Of a stretch of 64,000 bases of DNA, positions 1 through 12,399 are shown one piece after another; the stretch's first letter is position 1; each line of letters begins with the position of its first letter. The translations under genes and the position numbers were made by a program. The notes beneath the pieces were generated by a model. It ran no database searches. It had not been told where the DNA came from and saw only the letters and a program-made list of their open reading frames with translations. The stretch spans positions 110,718 through 174,717 of the forward strand of contig VWYX01000896.1 of NCBI GenBank assembly GCA_013396525.1, written 5' to 3'. The DNA comes from Chaetorhynchus papuensis. Taxonomy: Eukaryota; Chordata; Aves; Passeriformes; Rhipiduridae.

Positions 1-1184
1 TTGCATATTTGCAAAGTAAGTTCTTAGTCTAACTTTACATGCATGGAAAATAAGGTGCAGTATAGGCAATTCTCTCATTTCTACTAATGATAGTTTTCAG
101 TGAGTCTGATTTGATGTTTTCATCTCATGCATTTGATGTAAAGTGTACTTTCTTTGACAACTCCTACGTTTTTTTAAAAAAAGAGAGAGATGGATTTGCA
201 GAAAAAAATACCATTGAGAACTTAATTGATGCTTAATAGAAAGAAAAGCATTGATTTTTGACCCTAATTAAAGAACTTTAAAGCAAAACCTGGTGGATGA
301 CGGATTCCAGGAATAAATATAAGTAACAGCAACTTAGACAACAGCTCAAAAACTGGGGATGGAGGAGGAGGGGAAATAGGCTTAGTCATGTAGGTCATGG
401 GACAGACAAGAAGGTAAGTCAGGAAATAATCAAATGCCTTAGGTGTCTTTATACTAATGGAAAAAAGGTAAGGGGTGAACAAGCAGAACTGGAAATTTTA
501 GTGTACAGTCAAGATAGAGTTCAGTGCTCTAAAAGATCTGTCAGGATAACTTGTATAACTGGTATGTGTTAAAAAAAAAGTAGCTTGTTTTGTACATAAC
601 ATGCTTGCTTGTAATTCTAGAATAAAGTAAAGGAATTAAAGGCACTGGAAAATCTGATTAAAATACATATACCACGTGTGGTGATAGCTCTGCATGTGGG
701 ATTTCTGCTTCAGGGTTTGTTGGTAAGCCTGATCTTTCATGGCCTGTAAATCCAACTGCCTATCAGACCTTCTTGTTACCTGCTTAGTCCAAGTAGTGTT
801 CTTGGTAACAAACAGAGATTCTCACACCTCAAAACCGTGTCTTTTGTAAAATTACAAGTGCTTTACTCTACCAAATCAGCGAGCTCAAGTAAGCCAAGCT
901 GCTTTAAGATAACGAGTGGCATTATCCATGGCATAGAATTTGGATGATAATGTCTGCACAGTTGAAAAATTTGAATAACAAATAGGAGATAAACATCAGC
1001 TGGGAAGGCATGATACAAGCAGGAGTCTGGCACTGACCGTACTTCTGTTGTCAAAGAGGAGATAATAGCTGGTGGGGAGACATAAATTAGCTTCAGCCAG
1101 ATTGGAAAAAATCAGCTGAGGCTATTAAAGAAATCTTTTGGTGACAGTGACTAAGAAATGATCCTGAATGCATGTGTTGGGTTA

Positions 1185-1235
1185 AGGGTTAGACTCAAAG
1201 GCCTCTTCCACCCTAAATGATTTTATGATTCTTTG
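1185..1235 (+). mobile_element. CR1 3'-end fragment
   Basis: A short diverged copy of the CR1 3' terminus: ggttagactcaaaggcctcttccaccctaaatg leading into atgattttatgattcttt. It matches the avian CR1 end, in which 'ggtcccttccaacccaaac' runs into attctatgattct units. Confidence 0.6.
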
Positions 1236-2827
1236 CCTAGGAGGGGAAGAGAAAGAAAGACAAACTGAAAGATGGAGATGTTGCTGACCTCAGATGGTCT
1301 GTGAGTAACATCTGATGAAGAAGAGTATAATGAAATAAAGGAATTGGCTGGAAAGAGCCCAGAGGTCTCAAAGCACTGTATTAAATGTCCAGTTCAGTGA
1401 AACTGAGCTCCTCATCGCTCATGTGTTAAACACTAGGAGGAAGGTGGCAGAAGGAAAGTAGAGCAGCCACGAAAGGTGAAAGTGAAAGGTAAAAATGAGG
1501 TCAAGACTTCGAGTTCAAGGTGCGTTGATCAAGTTTCCTGTGAGGTGTGTTTTACAAGAAATAACTCCTTACGTACGTTAGCAGGACAGTGTCCACCAAG
1601 TCCTGGTCTGCTGTTCCTTGGGGACAAAAAACTGATAGCAGCAGGAAAGCTAAAATTTCAGTGCTTATGTATGTTGCCCTTTCTTAAAAAAACAGTCATT
1701 TTGCAGTCAGCTACCCTAATAAAAACTAGTGAGAAAAAGGTAAGATCGAAGAAAAACCCCAAACAAATACTCAATACAGAATAGGTGAGATGTTCTCAAA
1801 CTGTTACTGATTGTCTTCCAAGGACAGGTTATCTTTATCAGGATTGCTGAAAATTCAGAGTTGAAAGAAAAATTTTTGTATTTAGTGCCTTGATTTAAGA
1901 AGGGATAAAAAAGGCATGGGGGATTAGAAGTGTGTCAGTCAAAATGAAAAATGCCAGAAGAAATAGTCAGACAGCTATTTGCAAGCAGCTGGGAGATAAC
2001 AAAGAGGTGAAAAACAACTAGCAGGGTATGACATGGTGTGGTTTTGATAAATTTAATCTAACTTATGTTTGGGACCTGTGGATAAGGGATCACCGTAAAT
2101 GCCGTCTTGACTGCAGGAAGGCTTTGCTTGCATGAGACTGGTGCAGACAGGCCACGTGCAAGGCAGAACTGTATTTGGCTGCATGGAATAAGAGATTAGT
2201 AACTGTACTTAATTATCAGTGCTTCACTTTCAGACTGACACGGCACATCATGTTGGTTTCGTAGGGGTCTGTCCCGTGTCTTTCTCCTTTTCAGCCTGTT
2301 CCTTCATGCTGTCAGCTGACTGGAGGGAAATGGTTATAAATTTTGGGTGCTGCTGGCTTCCTTGTAGTGACCCTGGTGTTGTTATCTGTGGGACATAACT
2401 TACAGGGCAGGAAGTGCAAGGTTTGAATTGCAGGAAAGCAGGTAAAGGTTAGACACATGAAGGGGAGGAGAAAACTTGCCATTTTCAAGAATATCGAAGC
2501 ACTGTAATGGATTGCTTAGGGAGACAGTACTGATTGGTGCAAATCTTCCGGAATCTTGTATCTCAGGGATGACAGATGCAGAGGTGAGGAAATGGACTAG
2601 GTGACCTTTCCATCACTATAAAACAGAACTGTGAGAGTTTGTATAGAATACAGTGCCCTTCTTTATTTAGGAAAAATGTTTGCATGTCCTTTGTACTGTC
2701 CCCCACTTTGCCTTTGGGGACACAGATTCTTGTATGTGAGACTCGGAGTAATTTAGAATATATTGTATATGTTAGCACATATAGCAAGTAAATTCCATTT
2801 AAAATACAGTCAGCCTGCTCCTGGCAG

Positions 2828-2880
2828 CAGTTGTGAATGGTTTTCAGCCGCAGTTGTGAATGGTTTTCAGCCACAGTTGT
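2828..2880. repeat. 23-base tandem repeat, 2.3 copies
   Basis: Unit cagttgtgaatggttttcagcc plus one base occurs at 2828-2850 and 2851-2873, followed by a partial third copy cagttgt at 2874-2880. The two full copies differ only at their last base (g/a), which suggests a recent duplication. Confidence 0.9.
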
Positions 2881-5208
2881 CTGTCCTTTATAAGAGCTAA
2901 GTTGTTTGCAAACTGTTCCAGGCGGTCCACTATTACACCAAAATATTTGCTCTTAAGGCTTCTATTTTCCGAGGTTTCAAGTAAACCCACAAGTAGATCC
3001 GCTGGCAGTGCTTTGTAGCCAAAAATCACCTCTGTATTAGTGTGAGACGGTAGGAGGTCTCTAATCAATACCCAGGGCCCAGGCCTGTTTCTGTGGCACC
3101 AGTGGCGCTGGTTCCACCATAAACTCGGCTTTTGTCTGGCCTGATGCCCTAGAGCTGGCTTTTGTGCTCTCCTGGTGGGGCTGCAAGTCTGCCTTACAAT
3201 TGCAGATAAAATCCAGGTTGCTACAAGACATTGCAAAATCAAGTATTGGGTTGCACAAGACTTGCCTGCTGTTTCTAATTCACCGATTCTGAAAAGGCCA
3301 GACCCTTGATTTACATCTGTGTACTTCACCTAGAGCTTTCCCAATGGGTGATTCTCAGGGTGGGCTTTGGGTTTTGTTTTGTTGGGTTTTTTTTTTTGTT
3401 TTCTGCTTTCTGCCCCTTCCTTCATAAGATTAACCGTGGCTGGGTAGAATTGTTAGAGCCAGCTTGTCTTCCTGTGCAGCCTGCAAATAAATAATTTACT
3501 AGAAACAGTAATCTGTATTGTAGTGTAGCCCAGGAGTGTGTCTTAATTCCAGTGTTACACTTAGTCAGAAAGTCATAATCAGCTGCAGTGCACTTTATCT
3601 TTTTTGAGAAAGTACAGAACAAGTACTCGATAACCAGATCAGCTCCTTCGGGTGTGTACACAGGTGTGCACACATCCAACTGGGTCACTTCACTTTTGCC
3701 TTACGGGTTATATTTTGCAGCTTTCTAAAGTGTGGATTTGTTCTATGCTTCACAGCCTTCGTCTTTCATAAATATTCCCAGTTAGTTAAGGGTCCTGTGT
3801 GTCTGTTTTTCAGGATGTTATTACCACTATGAGCAGCTGGGCAATTAGGAAGAAGGAAAGGCCTGTATTCCACATGTATATAGTGCCAAGAATTGGGGTG
3901 GTAGATATACAGAAAGCAGCTATTGATTTGATCATTAATTTCCCTTTTAATCATTAGCCAGAATGCGTTATAAGACAGGTAAATAAACTGTTTACTGTAA
4001 ATCATCCATAGGACGTGAATGCCTTGTCACAGGACAAAATAAAACTCACTCCTCTACAAACAGTACTACAAGCAATTTGTAAAGATGCACTGGTTTTTCT
4101 TTCTGTGTGAATACAGCTGCTAAAAGTACTTGGAAAGAGGGTAATATTTCATCAGCTGAACAGCAGGCATTGTCAATTTTATTAGAAGTTAAATTCACCT
4201 TTTCTTTTTTTATTGTGACCTGTGCCCCAAAAGGAGTTTGGAAAACAAAAGAGAAAAATGCAGCTATTGGTGTAAGTCTGTCTTTGCTGAAGCTTCTAGC
4301 AGTCTTTAACAGCTTTATCTTCACGGGCTCCGTGCTTTTTAATGCAAATTGGGAACTGGGGGTGGTGGGGACAGACAGCTTTAATGGATTATCCTCCCTG
4401 CTAACCAACCCCTGGATTATTACAATATACAAATGAGCATGTGTCTGTAAGCGTATGAGCAACAAAGTCTGGAGTTTGCTGTCACTTGTGAGAATTTTTC
4501 AAGTAGAGATGATTAAAAATATCTGGAGTTTAGCATTTTGTTTTCTCTTCTTAGGCACTTAGAAGCCCTTACGTTTATTTCACGAGCAGTGGAAGTAGTG
4601 AAAACTCTGTTGTATAGATTTGTGCCCTTGGCTGCCTCTGTCCTTAGGTATCATGCAATGGCCTGAACTCCCCTCTGCAGCATCTGAACAACATAATTCC
4701 TTGCCCTTTCCCTGGCATGCAGCTCTTCCAGCTCTCAGCTGCCCTACAGAGCCTTCTCCTTCCCTGCCTGTTCCCCAGCCGTGGGCTGGGGACAGTGGAG
4801 CTCCTGCTACACATGATTTAGAGCTGGAAGAGGCAGCAGCATCAGGTTTCCACTTAGTGGTTAGGATTTTTGCTAGGTCTCAGTGTGTGATTTTTAGGCA
4901 AAAATCCCACTGCTTCTTATGTTGCTGGCAAAAATTACTACAACATTATGTAAATATAGTTGGCTTATTTACAGTCTTGCTGTGCACTTTGTTTTCGGTA
5001 TTTGTCGATGCAACATAAATGGAAATAAGTGTCTTAAAAATTACATTGTAAAGGGCTGTGATACCTCATGTTGTAAACCTCTTATAAGAAGGAAGATCCT
5101 TGTTTGCTTTTCTGAAGGTTGAGATGAGTGCTTGGAGAATTTTTTGTTATTCACTACGTATTGTTAAACTCTTTATATATAAATACATGTACACAAAGAC
5201 ATCGATCT

Positions 5209-5230
5209 AATATATATATATATATATATA
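5209..5230. repeat. (TA)n microsatellite
   Basis: An uninterrupted TA dinucleotide run of about 22 bases in an AT-rich intron. Confidence 0.95.
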
Positions 5231-6625
5231 GGCATATTCCTGATCAATATGCAGAGTTTAGGAAGATGACAAAGAGCTGGTGAATTTCCTCAAGGAATCT
5301 GGTGTAGAAACGTGAGGAAAAGCAAGAGGAGACTATGTGTGGAGTAACGATGTTGTCCGCTTTTCCACAAACTTTCTTTGGAAAGAACAGAGTTTGTAAA
5401 TTCTTGATGCAGACCTCTGGGATGGTGCTTCTCGGGAATACAGGTTCCTGGAAATACTGAGATAGAATCTCGTGGGAGAAGGTGTCTCAAAAAGCAGTTT
5501 GTTACAGCATTGTTACACTGTTTAGAAAAAGAAAGGTAAGAGCTCAGCAGTAGTAGTAAAGCAGATTTCCAAATATGTCATTTCCGTCATGAAACTCTTA
5601 AGTGTGTCATGTTCTGCTAAAAGTAGCCGCTCTTGGAGTCTGACAAGTCAGGGGTAGTGGTTGTGTTTCTCTTTGGGTTTTTTTTTTTTCCCCTGCTGCT
5701 TGTGGCCTGCTTAGGAGATGATTTTTATGCACTTTTTCTGTGTGTTTGTCAGCAGTGAATGCTGGCAGCTGGGTAGAGAAACAGGAGCCCTTTTAGGCAT
5801 AAACTACGCTCCCAGTTTCAATGGGGACAAAGCTGAATTTTTTATACACCAGAGACAGTCAAATATGAGGAACACATTATGATTTCTGTTGCCCCTAGAG
5901 CCACTCATTAATTGCCATTTAGCATGTATGTGTTTGCTTTATTCTTTTTTAAATAAGTATGTGCTCTCCACTGTGACTCTTTTCAGCCTTAGTGGACAAA
6001 GCTGCTGTCTTTCTGTTCTGTTCTGTTGTATCTTTGTGTTTTTGTGGATCCAATCTAAAAATCTCAAGGACAACCATAAGCAGAACTTCAGCAGGGCCTG
6101 TATATATTCCTTCCATGTGTGGAAAATCATGTTTGCATGGGTTCAGTCAACTCAGTAGCAATCCTGAAGAATTCTGTGGGATGGCTCATTGTTCTGAGGA
6201 ATTCTTATTTTGCTGCAGAGCATGTAAAACATCTTTGCTCTGCATAAGTAAGTCATTAGATTGCCATTAAAATGAATTCCATCATTTAAAATATCTGATT
6301 GTGCTGTTTTCTCTGGAGAGTTTGTTTTTTTACTGACTAGTTAACTTTGTTGTTTTCAATGATAACCACTTTTATATCTGTATTAAATAAAAAAGTTGTA
6401 AAGATAAAGCTGTTAACCTTTCAGAAGGTAAAGAAAATCAACTTCTAGTCTTTTGAGAGGCACTCTGCACATTAAGTAATCTTTTAAAACAATCTGTAGA
6501 TGAATCACCCTTGAGGGAAGTGCTTTAAAGACATTGTTAATTCCATGTTGATTTATGTTGTTTTCCTATGTAATCAATAGGATGGTAGGGGAGTGGAATT
6601 ACTAAGTCATGTTATGGAGTAAACA

Positions 6626-7065
6626 CAGACTCATAGGATGGTGTAGGTTGGAAAAGTCCTTTGAGATCATTGACCCAGCCAAGCCCACCACTAAACCATG
6701 TCTTGGGAGAAGAGATTCACTTAGTGAGGGTTCACTTGGTGCTCCCATCCAGCTCAACAAAGACAAGACTGGCCCCAGTACTGAACCCGGGGAACAGCAC
6801 TTGTGACCTGCCACCAGCTGGATTTAACTCCCTTCCTCACCTCTTTTTAGGCTGGACCATCCAGCCAGTTTGTCCAGGAGGGTGATGTGGGAAACGCTGG
6901 CAGAGGCTTTACTGAAGTCTGGGTAAACAACATCCACGGCCTTCCCCTCATCCACTGCACAGGTCAGCCTGTCACGGAAGGGAGATCAGGTTGGTCAGGC
7001 AGGACCTGCCTTTCATAACCCCGTGCTGTGTGGGGCTGGTCCCCTGGCTGTCACATAATGTGACT
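6626..7065 (-). mobile_element. CR1 retrotransposon fragment, about 440 bases
   Basis: It begins with ctcataggatggtgtaggttggaaa, the complement of the CR1 3' end. It continues through segments typical of avian CR1, such as catccacggccttcccctcatccactg and gatcaggttggtcaggcaggacctgcc. It is a 5'-truncated, decayed copy with no intact coding frame. Confidence 0.85.
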
Positions 7066-9808
7066 TCTGGCAAATCAGCGCAGCACTTCCCGAAAAGTTT
7101 CGCTGCTGTGTTCCTTGGCATCGACTCTGAACTCGTGATGTAAAGTGTCTCGGAAGAGCAGAATTTTATCAGGCAGTTTCAAAGGGCACTTAAAGAGAAA
7201 GCCTGATCAATATCTTGTTAATGCCACACTTTTATTAATATTGCTGTAGGCTGGGAGAAGTCATTGTGCCTCATTTCTTATGTGCATATATTCTTCCTAG
7301 TGGAATTTAAATTATGTTAAGATTCAGAACTGCAAGTATTGTGAAGTGGAAAGAAGCAGAGCACGGGGAGACAAGGGGCTGTGGAATAGCATTTTGTGGA
7401 GCAGCTTCAATATGCTGGGATTCTTCTGCCTGGGAAAGAATAGCACAGAGAGGCTGTGGCACAAATGGCATAGATAGTGGGAATATGACATTACTGCTCA
7501 CTGTCCCTTCCAGTCAGAAGCTGAAGGACATCAAATGCAACAAGGACATTTTGGTTTTTAAACTACAAAAGGAAGGGTTATTTCATGCAGCGTGTAGCTA
7601 AGCTGCAGACGGCTTTGCTGTTGTGGATGCCAGAGCCTTAAATCATTTCATACAAGACGTGGACAAGCCTGTGGAGGTGTGGTCAGTTAAGGGATGTTAA
7701 GTGCAAAGGCTGAATCTCTGGTTCAGAAAGTCCCTGGAAGCAGTGATTGCTGAGAACACTGGGAAAATTTGCTCTTCTAGTGCTTGCCCAGTGCTTACAT
7801 TATTCCTTAGACATCTGCTTCCAGCCCTCTTTAGAGGCAGAGTGATTTGGGAATCTTTCCCAGACGTGACTGTTGGCTTTTCTTGGTGGCATTCCCAACA
7901 GGTAAAAACTGACACAAGAATGCTTCTGGACATTCCTATGGTATTTTGTAGGCATTTTGTTAGGGTCACACAGATTTGAAGTGAGATTTTAATTTAAGAT
8001 ACCATTACCATTTCTTCATATCTCGTAGTAACATTCATTCTCAAAAAGTAATTTCATACAGAGAACTATGTGAGAAGAAAATTAATTTTGATAGGGAAAG
8101 AAATGTTGTAGGAAAAATGCCTTGACACAAATAGCTGAGGGGGCAAGGCAGCATTGTGGTGGGGGAAGGGGTGGAAAATGTGGTCATTTCCAACCGCCTC
8201 CTTTCGTTGTGGGATTGGCATCACTTGGGAAAGTAATTTTAACCTCATGGCTACTTTAATTTCCTGTTCTGTAAATTGGTAGCTGCTTAACTTCCCAGCT
8301 TAGGGAACAGTGATTTCAGTTGGACTTCAGGCGTCCTGTGAAGGAGTACCTAGCTGGGGAGCTACCAAAGAGTTGTCAGAAGTCTTGTGCTTCTGGGACA
8401 TAAAAAGAAAAAAAGCCGGGGGGGGAGGCTGTGTTTTAAAATCCATGTAATGCTGAACACTTTCAGATCACAAGTATTCTGTACTTCCTTTTCATAGCTC
8501 TGAGAAAATTTCCTCCTAGTCTATTCTGCTAGTTTCTGCTGTTATAGCCAGACATGAAAAGTGTACCACTATTTCCATTTTGCATTTTTCTCAGTCAGAA
8601 AACCAGAGAATAATAAACCTCCCCCTAACAAGGCTTATGAATCATTTCTGAAGTGGGTTAAATTCTTGCATTAACAGGCAAGATTTGCCTATATTCCCAT
8701 TTGAATGCTTGGTAGGTGATAATGTGCTGACCAAAGTCTTCTGAAGGTAAATTTGTTCACTAAAATAAATGAAAAAAGGTTATTATGGTCTTGAGTAAAA
8801 CAAAAAATACTTATGATGTGCATGCCTTCTGGACATGTGCAAACAGCAGTTTTACAAGAGAGTAAACTGTCAGCTATGTATTTTTTGTCACCTCGTTTCG
8901 TTTTCCAAATCCTTGTACTATAAAGTCAAAGTTTACTTGCCAAGTGTATTTAAAGATAATTTAGTCAGTGAAACTTACAGACCTAAATCACTGTGAAGTT
9001 TCCCAAAAAATAGTAGTGGTGTGTGGAAATACTGAACAGATGCATGATGGTTATGTAGTACTATTTAAAAATACATGTAAATGCAGTTAGGTATATTTTT
9101 AAGAAACACCCTTAAAGAGAGCAACAGTAGATGCAGATTTGAAATTTTTAGCCACGCAATCAGATGTGTTGTTAGAGCTGCATCCCAAGGATGCAGATAA
9201 TCCCTTCCCAGTAATAGGAGCTTGGCAACTTCAATATAAATAAAAGCTAATACATCAAAGTCACTACCAAATGCCTCAGTCTGCTACTAATATGCATTTT
9301 AGTGGTGAAGGTATGGCAGAAATTCTGTTCTTTGTAATGCTGTTATTCATTCAGACTTGAACTCTTTGAGCTTTGATATTTCATGTGTCTTTTAGATTTT
9401 TGTTTCATGACCAACTATTGTTCACTATTAGTTTCTGATAAGCAATAGCAACAGCTTTGGCAGAGACAACAGTAATGAAGTTCTTAAGCTTTAGGCCAAG
9501 CAGCTTCTTAGTGAAGCAACTTTTTTCCAAGTCTCCTAATTAGCCTTGAACACTATTGCATAATTTTAAAGTATTGTTACAATTAGAAATTAATGAAAAA
9601 GTAGAGGTGCCTAAACAAGAATTACCTCACTGCCTGTTCAAAGTATTTCTGTTAGTTTAGTCTACTTAGATGTTTTCCATGGTAACTATTTTTAAAAAGT
9701 AACTTTGCGTTTTAAGTTGATCACGGCTTCATCTTGGATGCCCTGTATGCCAGTCAGCGTATTGTTAAATGCATTTAAAATACCGATTCTGTGTCATGTT
9801 CCTTCCAG

Positions 9809-10038
9809 GTGCATTCTGCTCCCTCTCTTGGGAATGAAGCCCCCTCAGCAGAGCCTCTTCATGCTGGTGGATTCGGTGGACGAGGGCTGTAACGTTGCCG
9901 AGGGTGAACAGACTTCCACGAGTTTATCTGGGACCATAGCAGAGATTTTAGCCAGCCACTTCGAGTTCTTCCCTCCCTGGCTGCTCCTCCTGTGTTCTGC
10001 CCGCAAGCAGAGCAAAGCTGTTACAAAAATGTTTACAG
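9809..10038 (+). CDS. ANKRD50: ANKRD50 internal coding exon (Walker-B part of the NACHT/STAND NTPase), partial gene
   Basis: This 230-base exon has a pyrimidine-rich acceptor (gttccttccag at 9798-9808) and a consensus donor (acag|gtgagc, GT at 10039). It opens on the third base of a codon and closes on the first base of a glycine codon. That glycine is completed by the GT opening the next exon, giving MFTG|FRKIS, so the phases agree. The 76 residues include CILLPLLGMKPPQQ, a hydrophobic strand ending in acidic residues (LFMLVDSVDEG, Walker-B-like) and LLLLCSARKQSK, which resembles sensor-1 of STAND ATPases. The match to vertebrate ANKRD50 is near-exact from memory of the family. ANKRD50 works in endosome-to-plasma-membrane recycling with SNX27-retromer. 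The P-loop exon is missing 5' of the window; an ATG at 9705 is in frame but lies before the acceptor and is not a start. Confidence 0.95.
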
Positions 10039-10151
10039 GTGAGCACAGAGCACAGGAATTGTTTGGGACCTGTACCTAGGGCGTTGTGTTTATCAGGCCC
10101 TGGGGGATGGTGGAAAGCACTGCTGCATGCTTAGTTCTGAAAAATGACCAC

Positions 10152-10291
10152 AGCAAAAATGGTAATTCTGAAAAACACACATCCCAGTTTACCCAGGTCT
10201 AGGGAAAGCTTCAGTCAGCCAAGCAAAAATGATGGTTCTAAAAAACACACCTCCCAGTTTACCCAGGACTATGGAAAGCTTCAATCAGCCA
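10152..10291. repeat. 70-base tandem duplication in ANKRD50 intron
   Basis: Copy 1 is 10152-10221 and copy 2 is 10222-10291. Both share agcaaaaatg, cccagtttacccagg, gaaagcttca and tcagcca. A hand alignment gives 8 differences in 70 positions (about 89% identity) and no gaps. It begins 114 bases after the donor of the upstream coding exon. Confidence 0.9.
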
Positions 10292-12377
10292 AGCATTTTA
10301 GAGTTAAATTATATCTTTGCAAAGCATTCATGTTCTCCACAGTGTTCTTGCTTCGCTCATTTTATAAAGCTGAAAACAGTGTAGGTGATGTGTAAGTGCA
10401 GAAGTATTTCAGCTGCATACACCCATTCCTTACAACCTCAGAAGGTTTTCCTTTCATCTCCCGTTAAAATCTCTCCCCATGTTTGCAGAAAGTGGGTAAT
10501 AATCTCTGAGGGTGAAATTGGAGAGAGGAACAATGTAGATGTGGATTCTTGGGCTGTGCTTTTGGCAAAGGTTGCGCAGTAAAAAAAATTTTTACAGCTT
10601 CTTCATCCGGGCTTTACTGTGTCATGAGAACATTTCTTCACTGTAATGACATTGTTACTGGAACTTCTCTGAAATTTAATAAAAGGCAGTATCTGGACTG
10701 GATTCCAGGCCTATGTATAAAGCCTGTGTGTTTTAAGGACACAATTAGGACAAAAATGCGATTGTAGAACTTAGACCCATAGGCTTGCTCGTTTCCACAG
10801 TGGCAAAAGGTCAATGGGATAATTGCATTTTGGAATGAAGTACTGTATTAATCAGTGGCAGACATGAAGACTGGTATTTGGGAGTAGGTGAGAACTAAAG
10901 GAAACTTTGGGGTAGCTTCACAGGGTTCCTTCAGGCATTCATATGGGAATAGTTTTGTCAAAGCTTGGCTGATTACATACCTTGTCATTGCCAAAAAAAC
11001 AGGCAGATCTTTTTCATAACAGTTCTATTTCCTTTCCATTAAATCATACAGTATTTCAGACTAGTCCTAAAAAATTGCTGTTGTCTTCTAAGTATATTTC
11101 CAGATGGAATTCCTGACAGGAAAAATCAGCCAGAAGTAATGGATATGCCTTTAAAATAAATTTAATTCCAGTGAGTTAATTTTTCATTTCCACAGAGTGT
11201 GACTTGATGAATAACATTAAGGAAGTTAGTGTGTGATACTATAATCCCATCTTCACTGTGGAAAAGGTAGAGCAAAGAAAGAATTGGATACAAACTGAGA
11301 AGAAATTTTAGGGTCTGTTCGGAGGAAGTGGTGGTTTAGCCGCTGTGGAAGGAAAATGTGACATTACAGCCGGTGTGTTTTCTGCCCATTGAATACACTG
11401 TTGGAGGATTTTCCTGTTACCAGCCTATATTCAAGTTTGCTGAAGGTGTAGTGAGGATATGAGGAGCATGGCTGAAGCTTCTGTTAACTTCAAAATCGAT
11501 GCAACTTTATGTTGTAAACCTGCAAACAGTGTGGATTACTTTTTGGGTTCTGGCCTGAAAAGCATTGACTGATATTAACTCTTCTACTAGGGCAAACTCT
11601 TCTCCTCCTTTGTGGTATTTGAATGTTTACTTTTAGCTGAGCCGATTCTTAAAGCTATTTATTTTTAGCTGGTGGGCAGGCAGAATTGAAGATCAGCAAT
11701 AAGTATTTGAACCAAATAAAAATCAGTTGCACTGTAACTTGGTAAGAGAGATTGGGATCCTTTTAGGATGGATTAAGAAAATGAGTCCCATCTGTAGCTT
11801 TTTCTGTTAAAAAAGTTTTGGAGTATGGTATGAAATATGCATTAACCAATATTAATTTGTTTGTAGTAAGTTTGTATTTGTTTTCACTTAAAATTTTCAC
11901 ACAGTGAAAACTTCCTCCGGATCTGTCTGACAAACAGGTTTAGCTCTCATTTCAGCCAAGTGTACCCAATGACTGGAAGCAGTATTACTGCAGTGGCCTT
12001 GTCCTGATGATGCTCTTTTTTTGGGCGTGCAGTACAGATGGGAGTTCTGCAAGCAGCTCCCGAGCCAGAAATAGCGATGACATGGAAGAGAGAGTCCAGT
12101 CTTTCTCACCCACTGCCGTCCTGACGCTGCCAGTGGTTAATAATCATCCCTAGCACGCTTAAGAATGAGAAAAGGAGGAGGGGTGTTTATTCTGATCCCC
12201 TTTGTTCTTTCACTTCTGGTGGCGACTTACTTATGAAAACTGAATAGTTGTGCCTGCATCTGCTGCAGCTTGTCCTCTGGGCCCTTCAGTATTCCCACAG
12301 TCTCTAGTAGCACAATGTGCTACGGATTTTTTCCCCTTATTCAGATTCTCAGCTTTCATTAATTTAAACCAAAAAGT

Positions 12378-12399
12378 AAAAAAAAAAAAAAAAAAAAAA
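12378..12399. repeat. Poly-A tract (A22)
   Basis: An uninterrupted run of 22 A's. No recognisable retrogene lies immediately upstream, so it is called only as a homopolymer. Confidence 0.95.

Larger units (their letters stand above)
1..9808 (+). other. ANKRD50: ANKRD50 intron or 5' flank upstream of first visible coding exon
   Basis: No coding exon is recognisable here. The N-terminal part of ANKRD50, which in the family carries a GxxGxGKT P-loop, was not seen in any of the open frames, so it lies 5' of the window. The stretch contains two CR1 fragments (about 1185-1235 and 6626-7065), a 23-base tandem repeat (2828-2880), a (TA)n run (5209-5230) and a decayed-looking open frame on the minus strand near 2844-3329. 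The rest is AT-rich unique sequence. Calling it intron is an inference from the open reading phase at 9809. Confidence 0.75.

Noticed and set aside
9705..9808. ATG and in-frame codons just before the 9809 exon
   Set aside because: They lie before the pyrimidine-rich acceptor and encode sequence unlike ANKRD50, so they are intron.
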